64,000 nt of DNA from Iris pallida (Eukaryota > Streptophyta > Magnoliopsida > Asparagales > Iridaceae), in NCBI GenBank assembly GCA_029216955.1, contig JANAVB010023996.1, positions 14,609,720-14,673,719 on the forward strand, written 5' to 3'. A program made the position numbers and the translations under genes. Shown piece by piece: positions 20,324 through 31,288 of the stretch (its first letter is position 1; the number at the start of each line of letters is the position of its first letter). Under the pieces are notes generated by a model, which searched no databases, had not been told where the DNA came from, and was given only the letters and a program-made list of their open reading frames with translations.

Positions 20324-21479
20324 GACCTGCCTCTCCACTACCGATGGCGGATGTAGCCGCGGAGGAGGAGATAGCGGACGATGTCAGGGCGGACCTCTTG
20401 TCGAAGAGAAGAAATGGACCTCCCTTCCTTCAAATCGAAAAGAACCCCACTGAGCTGAGTTCAGAGCCGCTTATACCAGAAATACCAATGGTAGAGGCGG
20501 TAATTCCTATACCCACATCGGTGGATGCAAGGTAGATTGAAGCTGCCTCTTCCCCGGAGATTGAACTCTCTACTCTGCTTAGTCTTAAGCTTCTTTGGGC
20601 TGCGGAAGAGGAGATTGCTGCTGTACGGGAATCTCGTTGCTCGGAGTTTGTTTCCCTTTTGACAGGGTCGTCAAGCTCCGCTATGCCTTCTTCTCACACA
20701 TCTTCAGGTTCCTTGGCTGATATTCCTTCGACGCCGTCATCCTTGGAGAATCTAGACGAATCGTCGAAGGATATAGTTGAGAGCTTCTACCGTCATCTAA
20801 AACAAGGGGTTGAAGCTACTTCAAGGAGAGGGACTTCATTTGTCGTGGCCCGTCACTGTGCTCAAGGTCAGATTAACCTGCTGAAGATGCTTCTGGGTGG
20901 AGAAGGGGTGGTCGTCCTTCTAGAGCACAAGCTGGCAGAGGCTAATCAGTGCCTAATCCAGCTGCAGAAACTGCGGCAAGTCGATGTGTCTGCTGCGGTG
21001 GAGCAGAAATGCGCTTTTCTTATAAAAGCAGTGGAAAAGGTGAAGGCTATTCAAAAGACGACCAAGCCCACTTTGGAGAAGGACCTCCAGAAGCTGTCCC
21101 TTAAATACGACAAGTTGAGCCGAGAGGGAGAGATCTGCTTGACTCGCGAGGAGACCACTGTTCGTGCTATGATCGAAACTAACGAATAGGTCCTCCAACT
21201 CCATGCCAGGCTGACATCTCTGGGGACTGAGCTCCAAGCCACTCGTCATGAGAGAAAGAGAGAAGATCTGTAAGAAGACTGATGAGGTCATACGAACCTC
21301 TGCTGCGCTAGAGGGTGCACTGAAGAAACTAAAGGAAAATTGGCAGGCTCATGCACATCTTGAGGATGCTGAAAATCTATTCCAGGAAGCTGAACGCCGA
21401 GCCAGACTGAGAATTGAGCGCTCAACTGCGCAGTTGGAAGGCATTATCATCAAGCTATGTGTTGCTGATGAGTAGTGGA

Positions 21480-22330
21480 TTTTCTTTTTCCTCTTTTTTT
21501 GAGATGTAGTTTTGTGAATATAATTGATTTTGAATAAACAGGATACATTCACTCTACTCTAAGGAGTTTGGACTGGAAGGTTTAATACAGCCTTTTGATA
21601 AAGAATATCCTACTGGAAAACTTTTTGTGGACCTATTGCCCTTTTGTGCATTTAGAAATGCGAGCAAATAGATTTGAATGATATTTTGTGGACCTACTAC
21701 TCTTTGGTACACCGATGGTGCGAGTCATAGATTAGGATAACTTTTATGGACTTATTACCCTTTTGTGTACTGGCGATGCGAGTACTGATAATAAGTGGAG
21801 AGAAAACCAACATATTTACTCAGAGGTAATGAGGACGTGGTAAATATGGGTCTAAAGTAGAGCCTCTCTACTCAGAGGTAATGAGGACGTGGTAGGAGTA
21901 GGACCAATAGGGATACATAGAACAACTCAGAGGTTCTATCAACGTTAAAGTTCTACGTATTGGGTAGTTTGTTTGTGATGGACGAAAAAATAACTCAGAG
22001 GTAATATGGACGTGGTTGTTTTTTTCGTTGAAAAATTTTGTGGACCTATTACCTTTTTTATGCACCAATTGGTACGATTAATAGATTAGGATAAGTTTTA
22101 TGGACATATTACCCTTCTGCGCACTAGTGGTACGGGTAATAGATTTTGAAACAAAACCTAACAGAGGTAATAAGGACGTGATATATGATAATCGAAACAT
22201 CAAAGCGGAAGTTCAGAGGTATCAATGTACATGACTTGTCACTCATAGAGATACAATGCGAGTCCCCTCGGAGGAAAATAGAGTGTAAGTTCAGGGGTAC
22301 CTGATGTACATAACTCGACACTCTAGGCAG
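21480..22330. repeat. Interspersed direct repeats between the converging Tat2 genes
   Basis: Two repeat families alternate. One is of type TGTGGACCTATTACCCTTTT followed by GCGAG (21620, 21690, 21745, 22030, 22095 and others); the other is CAGAGGTAATGAGGACGTGG (21818, 21878, 21994, 22162). The region is non-coding and lies between the 3' ends of the PMD gene and of gag-pro. It is analogous in position to the array at 955-1069 of Tat1 but unrelated in sequence. Confidence 0.75.
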
Positions 22331-22472
22331 TATTTTTTTTAGTTGATCTAATCGACAGCCTCTTATTGATGAAATAAGGAACTTTGTCCCCGAGGATTAC
22401 ATCATCAGGAGAGGGACTATCCGTCTGTGCCACCAGGTACTTGGCGAGTTCTACGTCCTCTTCGGCTACCCC

Positions 22473-22950
22473 CTACGAGCCCAAAGGTCGGGATGCTGCC
22501 TCGGACAACTTGACCACCAAGGGTTGAGCTTGTGATATTGGCTTACCTAAGTGTATCGGACCGACACTTGGTTGCCGGCTCATCTTGGAAAGACGGATGA
22601 CAATTGGCTCGGCAAGGGACTTTGTGTCTTTCGATTGCCTTTTAGTAGATTTTGGCAATCGAATCACCATCGGCCCTATGACGGGCTTTGGCTCTTGGCT
22701 TTGGGAGTCGGATGACCATTGGTTCCAACCGCGCAGCTTGGACGATAGAACCGGGCACCTCTTTATGCAAAGTTGCGACCAGGGGTACGGCTTTGCCTGG
22801 TTTACGGGCCTGGAGATGAACTATCAAGGGTTTCGCTGGCCCTGTGATGGTCTCCAGTTTGTCAGTATGTACTTCTTAGATTCTTCATATAGGCAAGCCT
22901 CCGAAGAGTAATAAGATTCAACCCCTTTGAAGGGATCGATGTCGACGAAT
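22473..22950 (-). pseudogene. C-terminal tail of the Tat2 gag-pro polyprotein (VIRLPK repeats)
   Basis: Minus-strand frames 22827-22642 and 22670-22473 give repeated short motifs PMVIRLPK, IVIRLSK and LVVKLSE, each introduced by Pro/Glu/Ala-rich linkers. The position directly after the protease matches the LIIPV/VIDL tail of Tat1. No known domain is recognised, and frame changes interrupt the segment. Confidence 0.5.
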
Positions 22951-22957
22951 TCAGTCT

Positions 22958-24170
22958 TCACGAAGCCATGCTTACTGACATACTTGAAGTGGATGGCACA
23001 ATCATATAGTCATGTATCCACGGACGTTCCAGGAGTATGTTGTAGGAGGTGTCTGCACCTATGACGTAGCAGGTAACCTCCGTCTTCGGGTCACCAATCT
23101 GACATTTCAATCGGATCTTCCCTAGGGGATAGCTCCTTCCCGAGTTGAAACCGCTAATGGCAATGTTGGTCGCCGCTAGCCGGTACATAGGGATGCCAAA
23201 AAGTTAGAGCAAGCTTTTTGGGATGATGCTTATTGACGAGCCAGGGTCGATATGCATTCGATCCACCTCGATGTTGCCTATGTATCCAGTATAGTACAAG
23301 GGGCGATCATGCAAGTTGGACTTGATCAACATATCCTGTGGAGTAAATATGATGTTGGGCATTGCATCTGTGCCACTGCTGCCCTGTAGGTCTGCTGACG
23401 GGTCTTCCCCTAGAGGCTTGACCTGAGCTAAGTAGGCGTCAATATTTTGGAGTGCTTCGCTCAATGCGACACGAAGATCCTTGGAGAGCCTTAGGAGCTC
23501 GTATAACATCAACTTTGTTGGCGTATTAGCCAATTGCACTAATATGTCAAAGTGGTAAGGTCTCTTCGGTCCCTGAGGTGCATCGTTACGGAGTGGCCTA
23601 TCGAAGCGGGTTTCCATTGGCTTGGGCTTATCTGCCAGTGGAGGCTGAGATGGCCTTGGAACATCAGAGGGAGGCAACGTTGTCGGCTGAGGATCTTCGA
23701 CTGAACTGTCCCGTGTGGACTGGACTTGTGCTCTAGACCGGGTAATAACGGCTGTCGCTTCCTCAGCTTCGGCTGAAATTGTATGGCAGGATCTAGATTT
23801 CCTGCCCTTTTTTGTTGGTAGGAGAAGACACCTCCTGGGTAACTTCGGGCACTAAGTCCAGATGCACCCACATGATCTCTCCTCGCGATGTGGTGAGAGG
23901 TACCAATCCAGATGTCTGGTTCCTGACGGGTGGAAGATTAGTAACCTCCATCGTTTCCCGCGAGACATGTATTATCCCGTCTGGAGAGCTTGTTGGAGGG
24001 AAGCTGCCGAACTGAATTGACACCATGTTTGCCGCCACGGTGACTTCTTCAAAGTCTATTGACAGAGCTTTAGAGTCGATAAGACTCTGGATGTACCATT
24101 TTAATTGGAAGCAGTCATGAGTGGAATGATGGACATAGCGGTGGAAGTGATAATATTTTGTGTCCTCCAT
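22958..24170 (-). pseudogene. Tat2 zinc-knuckle remnant, linker and aspartic protease
   Basis: The segment begins with a degenerate knuckle YHFHRYVHHSTHDC, in which the first Cys of the Tat1 CHHC motif has become Tyr, then a linker containing VSIQFGSFPP and GEIMWVHLDL, both shared with Tat1. The protease follows with IDPGSSISIIPKSLL (just before a stop at 23204) and, after it, SYNILLERPWIHD. A frame change near 23600-23790 and the in-frame stop within the protease inactivate it. The role would be Gag maturation. Confidence 0.78.
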
Positions 24171-24206
24171 TTCTGCCGCTCGGGGCTCGTGCCTTGGTGG
24201 CGGGAG

Positions 24207-25320
24207 CTAGATCCTACCCCCTTGTAAGAGCATATCGAAGATAGGTTTGACATGACTATCTTCAAATGAGTAATTCACCTTGGGCCACTGACCTTCCGTC
24301 TGTTTCTGTTCAGGCTTCTGGGTCGCATCAGCGACCATGGCCTGTTTGCCTTTATTGTCCCGATTGGAGGTGCCGACACTGTTATTGTTGTTGGAGGTGG
24401 AACCAGGACGTTTGCCCTTATTTTCTCCATCTGGGATGTGTAATCCCAGCTGGCGAGCCTTCTTCAATTTTGCCTCCGCATTGGTAGCACTTATGATGAA
24501 TGTAGTCCAATTTCTGAACTGATCGTCACCTTTCCAGAGGCTAATTGCGGGGTGCAACTTCTTCTGGCAGTTTTCAATCAAGAAGCTCTTGGGATTGCCT
24601 TGGGGCAATCTCATTGCGGTTTTACGGAACCGTTCGATATAGTTCCTTGTTAGCTCCCTTTCTCCCTGAACGACGTCCATGAGAGATGACATCGTCACAA
24701 CTCTCCAGGAATATGTGCTTGAAGCCATCAAAAGAATGGATGCAGTTGTCGGAAAGGTTGCGATACCAGTCGAATACGATCCCCTCCAATGCTCCGATGA
24801 ATAATCGTGTGAGAACGGCGTCACTATGTGGCAAGTGGTCGGTTGTGACCTCAAAGTAAGTCGTGTACCGACTAGCAGAGGTCTTTCCGTCATATGAATC
24901 GATATAGAACGGTTTGTACCGTGGTAGAAAAGGTACATCTCTCCATGCAACGGAATAAGGCTGCCGTATTCTGAGGTCCCGAGAGGAGTCTCGGGTATTG
25001 AACATTGCTCGAAGCTTCTGGACTTCCCTCCTCGCCTCCTTGACTTCGTCTGCAGTTGAAGGAACGGATGCTCCTAAAGGATCATCACCCAAATGAGGGG
25101 CGGTTGTGTTGGAGTCCGCGTTGACTGCTGGTCCCAAGCTTGTTTGCCCGGGCGTCCTTGCTGGTTGAGTTGGCAAGGTAGCTTTGATTTCGTCTACAGA
25201 CTTGACCAAGGTCAGGAGCATGGCTTCAAGTACTTCTAGACGTTGTCGGTCAGTAGGCGCTTCATGATCATCGTCAGCCATAAAGACTGTCATGACGTGG
25301 GTAGATTTGGAAGGGATCAT
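24207..25320 (-). pseudogene. Tat2 Gag core, frameshifted
   Basis: A coiled-coil start near 25250-25150 is followed by RYTTYFEVTTDHLPHSDAVL, the LFIGALEGIVFDWYRNL block, and FDGFKHIFLE. A frameshift near 24680-24700 moves the continuation to the frame with NYIERFRKTAMRLPQGNPKS and SLWKGDDQFRNWTTFI, ending NMLLQGG-like at 24207. The blocks align one-for-one with the Tat1 Gag. Confidence 0.8.
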
Positions 25321-26399
25321 AGCAGAGGTACTCTCTGTGTCATACCCTTGTACAGATAAATCGTCGGGAATATCGGAATGTCATCTTCCTCGGACTCGGA
25401 AGGGGTGCTACCCCCTGTACAGGAAGCCGCATCGTCCTGGCGAGGGTGGTGGCCCTCGGGAGAGTTCAAGTCTGTTATGCAGTTCTGGGGGCTCTCTACC
25501 CCCTGTGTGTGCTCTTGGTACACTAGGTTGTCGCATATATTGAGGGGACTGCTACCCCCGGCTTCATCTACCCCCAGGGGGGTCGAGGATGTGCCCCCAT
25601 GTGTTGGAAGCTTTTTTTTTGAATCGAGTACCTAAATAGACACCCCATGTGGCTGTCGGCGATAGCCCTCCAGATGAGAGTTTTCTTGCAATACTGGACG
25701 AGATTGCCGTGCTGGAAAGAGCCCGTCTTCTTTTCTCCCTTGCCAGGAGGAACCTTCTGAGTTGAATTACAGAAGGCGAAAGGAATCTCCTTGTCTTCAA
25801 GAATTTGCACCAGTTTTTTGAGTTGTTGTCGGACAGGTGCTGGCTACTGTAGTCGTTGGAAAACTGACTGTCGACCTTCAGGTGCTACCAATTTATCGCA
25901 GCAACAGTTGATGATGACTTGGGTGCAACGACGTCCCGAGAGGGACTCATCTCATGCCAATGTTGCCACCTTGCGTTTGTGAGTAATCACCTAACGCAAG
26001 TCGGTAGCAAGCTGATCTACCTTTGTACCAAACTTTTGGACTCGGGTATCCCGAGCGCGCAGGTGCTTAGGTATCATATTTGCTCCCTGATCCGAGGCTA
26101 GTAAAAGCACTTGCTCTGGATCGTTGGAGGGAGACTTTAAAGACCCATCCTGTCCGTTAGCCCTGGGGGACTGGACGCGAGTGGTTCTGTACAACTTTCC
26201 ATCAGGAGCCCGTGTAACAGTTAACGGGGCCCGCTGACTGTCGGCAACTTGGACAGTTGACTGGGCTTGTTCGGCCCGTACTGCCCTAGACTTCTTTGAC
26301 TTAGCACCCGAAGGTAAATAGTAAAAAGAGTCCAGATTGATACATCCCACATTCTCAATGGGACGCATGGAGTCGGGCCCGCCTGAGAGACGGTTGAAC

Positions 26400-26650
26400 A
26401 CAGAGCTTCTGACAGGGCCGCATGAGACATCCTGTCTGAGGCCAGGATTGGCTGCCGCATGGGCTATCTTCCTGCGGCCAGGGCCGGCTGCCGCATAGGC
26501 CATTATCCTATGGCTAGAGTTGGATGCCGCATGGGCCATCTTCCTGCGGCCAGAGTTGGCTGCCGCATGGGCCGCTTCCTGCGGCCAGAGTTGGCTGTCG
26601 CATGAGTTGTCTGCCTGCGGCCAGAGTTGGCTGGCGCATGGACAGACTGT
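26400..26650 (-). repeat. 36-bp coding repeats with GCCGCAT core in Tat2 gag N-terminus
   Basis: About seven units of the type GCCGCATGGGCCATCTTCCT plus GCGGCCAGAGTTGGCT (plus strand). The unit length of 36 bases equals 12 codons. GCCGCAT is the same heptamer that marks the LTR of this element. Confidence 0.8.
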
Positions 26651-27035
26651 CCATCTCTCTTATACGGCTTCTTCTTTGTCCGTATGGATTTTATTTGTGC
26701 CCCCAAAAACTCAGCATCGTAGTACTTTTCTCTGGTGGATTTGGGGACAGTGGGGTCCTCTGCGGTCGGAAGCAAAGTCGCAGGAGAGCTTTGGTCACAG
26801 TCTTGGGCTGCAGAAGGAGCTTCTTCGAGAACTTGGTTGGGGGCAACAGTTTTGTGCGCTGACGTCCTGTGAGTCCTCTTTGGGTTGGCTCGCTTCTGTG
26901 ACGGGATGACGCCCCCTTCAGAGAGCAATTCTTCGAAGGCTTGTTGGTCAAAACGAACAACAAGCATCTGCTGTGTAGAGCCGAGCTTGGACGCGTCAGA
27001 TTGCGTCACCAGCTTCTTATCAGAAGAGAAGGATG

Positions 27036-27053
27036 TCTCCAGCAGAGTCTCCA
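27036..27053 (-). other. Tat2 primer binding site, diverged
   Basis: Minus strand TGGAGACTCTGCTGGAGA matches the Tat1 site TGGCGACTCTGCTGGGGA at 16 of 18 positions and lies seven bases after the LTR end. Confidence 0.65.
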
Positions 27054-27060
27054 TCGTGTT

Positions 27061-27313
27061 TGTCATTAAAAATTAAAGACCGGTATTACAGAAACACTGA
27101 AATTGATTGCAGACTCGCTTGTACAAAGAAAAGCCTAGAAAGAAATCCTAGAAAACAATCTAAGTACAATTGTTTAGTTTTTGATTCTGGGGTGACGGTG
27201 GAGACTCGGGAAAGTGTATCAACTCTGTCTTACTCCGTGGACTACCTGACGCAGTCTTTAGCTCTTGAAGAAATTGTCTTTCGAAGGTTGCCAGCCTTTT
27301 GCAGGGGTATGGC
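27061..27313 (-). repeat. Tat2 5' LTR, R/U5 portion only
   Basis: Nearly identical to 15451-15712, including the ACTCTGTCTTACTCCGTGGA stretch. It ends where the Del-like LTR begins (TGTAACACCC at 27314). Confidence 0.85.
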
Positions 27314-30300
27314 TGTAACACCCACTTTTCTAAAATGAGGATAATTTTGAACTTTTGTAAAAGTTTATTATTTAATAATAGGATTTATGATTTATGAGAA
27401 TTTTTAATTAATTTAATACTATTTAAAATTGGTGAATTATAATTTTGATGTGTTAGCTAGTGAACCCTAGAACTGTTGAGCCTAGAGATTAACCATGACC
27501 ATGGGGACCTAACCATGTGATTAGAATGACTATTTACAACTTTTTAGGCTAAAAGTATTTTGGTCATTTTGTGACTTTTGAATTATTTAGGATTTTGATT
27601 AATTGGTGAATTTTAGATTATTATAACAATATTTAAATTAATGTATTATGATTTTGGTCATTTTTTATATTTTAATATTTTGGAAATTTTTTATATTTTT
27701 TAATATTATTTTTATTGGATTTGTTGAGTCGGGTTTGAGTTTTGTCTCGTTCCGACTTGTATTGTGACCCGGGTAGCTTAAACTCTAGATGGGACCGAAT
27801 ATTAAGTTAAGCATGGCCCACAAAACCCAACACTTAAGTTAGTTAGTTAGATTAATTTTTATCATGTTAGAATGGTTAAGTTAGAGACTCAAAAGTAGAT
27901 CCTTTTGACCCCAAACTTGAACCTAGTCTAGGCTTAAGCATATGAGACTAGAGAGGGACAATTAGGACATTTTCCATTAGCCCTAATGTACTCTTTATGG
28001 CAGCCACCTTTAGGGGAGAATGATTCATTTAATTCATTTCAATCTTGCCTCTTTTATTTTCCTTTTGTTCTTCCCTAATTTTAGAGAGCCTTCCCTTTGA
28101 TTTGATCTCCAAATCAAATCATTCCTTCACCAAATATTCCCTCAATTATTTCCATTCTCCAAGGGAAGGATGCTACCAAGGATTGGAAGAGGAGTGCAAG
28201 GAGGAGTGTCCACTTTGAGGGATCTTTGTATCGGAGCCGTGTCCTAAAGGATTTCATTGGGATTCCACTCCCAATAGGTAAAACCCATCATCTAAATCGA
28301 TTCCCTTTGCATATAAATTAGTTTTGAATCCGTAGGATCCATCCTCATGCATGTGTCCCATTTAGATTCAAATTTGAGGCCATTTGGAACTCTCTTGAGG
28401 ATTTTAGATATGTGTCTTGTGTCCTACTTGATAGATCCCAAATTAGGACACCCCATGTGTATGTATGTATGATAATAGTTTAAATAGATATTTAAATTCA
28501 GTTTTAGAATGATTAGAGAGTGGATTGATCTTAGTTAGGATGGTTAGAATGAGTTCATTTGGATACCTATGTTTGTATCCAAGTATCTTGGCCTACATGT
28601 GTTTCTTTTGTCCAAAACAACTCAAATTCGTCATAATATTCATCCACGTTTTTATTAACCAAAGTAACTTAGAAATATCATAACTTTTAACTTAGAACTC
28701 CGATTTATCTCTCGTTTTTTTTAAAAGAACCGTATCGAAGTTAGCTTTCCAAATATATATTTTAATAAGCCAAATTCTTTCTGTAACTTTCTGTAGAATT
28801 ATTTGAGTGTCAGCTGTACGAAAGACAAATGCGTTTCGGTATTTTTGCGATTCCGGGAGCTTCCGGACACGAAAATGCGATCCGTTTGAAGTTTCGGAAA
28901 GCTAACACGAAGGGCTACAACATAATTTAATTCTGGAATTTAGTAGAGGCCCAATTGGTACAGTATTGGTTTTATGTAGAAGAGTGACTATACGATATAT
29001 GCATTTTGTGTAACCTATGAGCCTATGTAGTATGGATATTAAATGAATATAGAGCATGTAATACATGATATGTTAGATAAATAAAATGATATATATATGA
29101 TATATATCCTCTTTATATTAATGTATATATATGGTTGAATGCAAGCATGTAGGAATGCAATTAATATAATGTATGTAAGCAATGTATAAATGCATGAATG
29201 AAAGAATGATATACAATGTATGCATGAAAGTATATAATGAATGCTAGATATGAATGCAAGGTATACATGTAATGATAGATATGAATGCATAATATATAAA
29301 TAATATAATGCAATATATAATGATAGTATGTATGGTAATATAGAATATATGATGCAAGCATGTATATGTCCACTGTTTTTCCTTTTTCTTACATTTTTCT
29401 TCCCTTCCCTTTCTATTTCAGTTTTTTCTTTTTTTTTCCTCTTCTATTTTTACATGTTATATACAATGTATATAATGTATAGATGCATGTAAGTATGTAA
29501 TATGCATGAATGAATGTCATATATGAATGAATGAATCAATCAAAGGTATAAGTAAAATATAATGCATTGTAATGAATGTTAACATATATAATGTATAAAA
29601 GTATGTATGTAAATGTGCATGAATGTATATATCTATGTAACTATGTAAATATGCATGATGTAACATATGCCTATATATATAAATATGTATGTAATATGGA
29701 TATACATGTATGTATGAAGGTATGTATTTATATATATTATCTATTTTATATTATGCATTGTTGTGGTTCACATTGTCTTGTGATTGTGTGAGTGCTAGCC
29801 TAGGCTTGGTTAGGCATAGTGAGACTTGTTAGACTTGTTTGGGCTAGGACTTGACCTAGTTGACCTAATTTGACTAGTGTAGTTGACTAGAGTTGACAAA
29901 GTGTTAACTTTAGCCTAGTTTGACCTAGACAGCATGCAGATGCATTGTACATTTTATTTATCATCTTTCGTATACATCTTGACCTGTATTGTTCTAAATA
30001 GGACTCTGTGGCTTCAGTTTGGACCTCTATACCTATCAGCTGTTCAGGTTATCAGGCGAGTACATTCTCTGATAGTTCTCTCATTTACTTGTGAATTACT
30101 GTACTTTAGTTCTAGTTAGTTGTATGTGATTCTCTGTTTCAAACACGTATTGTTATTACTGAATCCATGTATACGACACACATACTTACTCGTTTTTCCT
30201 CTATTATTCGAATCACCATACGAATCACTATTCGAACCACCTATTCGTATCTTCATGTGCTGGTTGGACTTGTATTCGATTGATGTGTCGGATTTTGGAT

Positions 30301-31288
30301 TCATTTGTATTAGATGGGCGGGAAAATACTTGATTAGACATGTGAACATTTCCACTATTCGAACCACCCCCTGTGAATGATATTCGAACGATAGCCATCT
30401 CTCACCTGATCAGTGCGTGATGTGCCGAATTTACCCATAGCCGTTTACATGTCTATCTAACTATTTTAAAACACACTTGGAGAATTTATTCGAATCATTG
30501 TTAGATCATCATGTGAATCACTATTCGTATCACCTTATTCGTATCACCTTATTCGATTCACCTTATTAGAACAATGATTAGAATCACATTCGACTCATCT
30601 TGTATTAGACTCACATTGGGATTACACTCGACTTATATTGTACTGTCTGGACTCATCATGTTACTCTAGTTCAGCTAGATTTTATTTTACAGTCTTTATT
30701 GTCATGATTCTTCTCTTGTTTAGTTACTTACTTTTCTTGTACCTTATCTGTCTCTCTATACCATCACCTGAATATAAACTTCTATGTTCATCAATACAAC
30801 TGTCTATAACTGCTTTATAGTTCTCTGTCATTTACTTGGGTTTTCTAGATGAGATTGTGCTCGTCCCTGTCCTGACTGGACCTGTTGATAAATTTTACAG
30901 ATAGCTTGGAGGTTGCCTGCTAGCCTAGAGGAGACACAGTAGAGGTTGTATAGATAGTTATTTTAGTTGTCTTGAGTTGTATTTACTTTATGGATTACTG
31001 TATTTGAGATTTGAGATGTTTTCTGGGTTTGTGTATCGTAGACACTTAGACTTCTATCTGCGGTATCTCTTTGTGGATTTTATATTTTATCTATCTTTTA
31101 TCATGCTCTACCTTAGATGTGATTGAGACTGTATTTGCTATGTCACCTCCATTCAGAGTATATATACTGTACATATACCTTTATATTGTTAAATGTTTGA
31201 CCTAGGACAGTGTTCTACCGTCGACACTGTGGCGTAGGCTGGACGTACCCACTTCTCGTTCCCTTACTCTAGGGTGCGGGACGTGACA
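27314..31288 (+). repeat. Del-like LTR, first copy (3975 bp, full form)
   Basis: Begins TGTAACACCC and ends GTGACA just before TTTTTAGTGGTGGCC, which stands where Del-type elements have a TGGTATCAGAGC primer site. Contains a 1.5-kb segment (28806-30307) absent from the second copy, including the low-complexity tract listed separately. Confidence 0.7.
29000..29760. repeat. Degenerate ATG(T/A)A-type low-complexity tract
   Basis: Long imperfect runs of ATGTATGTAA, ATGAATGAATG and ATATATGA. Open frames here on both strands are by-products of composition. Confidence 0.8.

Larger units (their letters stand above)
16806..21475 (+). pseudogene. Antisense plant-mobile-domain (PMD) gene carried by Tat2, with coiled-coil tail
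   Basis: The ATG at 16806 gives MAPKASKSTGAAAKGKG. After a repeat-rich stretch (16980-17470) the conserved part reads MNLPIAPSGELLIGYAQSAL (17518) and continues through the PMD core, in several frames split by stops near 18079, 18373, 18511 and 19180. Recognisable family blocks are the TFYTPAREMGLALHEMHDVS region with YEEYTP, LLPAMV, IELPYHYLMGWLLMHCPSL, and EPYLSSRFSRQFGYCQLF near 19300. A Ser/Thr/Glu-rich acidic region follows (19620-20230). Two GT-AG introns are predicted (19874-19948, 20228-20323). The last part (20344-21475) is a long coiled coil. PMD proteins occur in plant transposons and as host silencing factors (MAIN/MAIL1). Stops make this copy non-functional. Antisense orientation to gag-pro is clear. 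Confidence 0.8.
25321..27066 (-). pseudogene. N-terminal extension of the Tat2 polyprotein
   Basis: Coding starts at the METLLET methionine near 27054 (an in-frame ATG also lies at 27066, in the last LTR bases), so again the primer site is translated. An FDQQAFEELL block follows, then a charged linker, about seven copies of a 12-residue repeat of type HATANSGRRKRP (26400-26650), a C-terminal Arg-rich region, and acidic Ser/Glu/Asp stretches near 25400. Frame changes occur near 26500, 26000 and 25560. No catalytic motif is recognised. Confidence 0.55.
15451..27313 (-). mobile_element. Tat2: non-autonomous Tat-type element with gag-pro and an antisense PMD gene
   Basis: A direct repeat (15451 to about 15712 and 27061-27313, beginning TG(C/T)CATTAAAAAT) marks the two LTRs, the right one cut by the Del-like insertion at 27314. 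Gag-pro runs on the minus strand from 27054 to about 22470; a separate plus-strand gene with promoter, introns and a plant mobile domain runs from 16806 to 21475. No reverse transcriptase or integrase is present. Tat elements with antisense extra ORFs have been described; this copy is decayed but its layout is complete except for the truncated 5' LTR. Confidence 0.82.

Noticed and set aside
26520..26909. Plus-strand frame with repeated ARVG units
   Set aside because: It is the complement of the 36-bp gag repeats of Tat2; the minus frame connects to conserved gag blocks.
29039..29373. Tyr/Ile/His-rich open frames
   Set aside because: They are translations of ATGTATG-type low-complexity DNA.
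28806..30307. 1.5-kb segment as an insertion in the first Del-like LTR
   Set aside because: No terminal repeats or target duplication; five-base microhomology at both edges fits a deletion in the other copy better.
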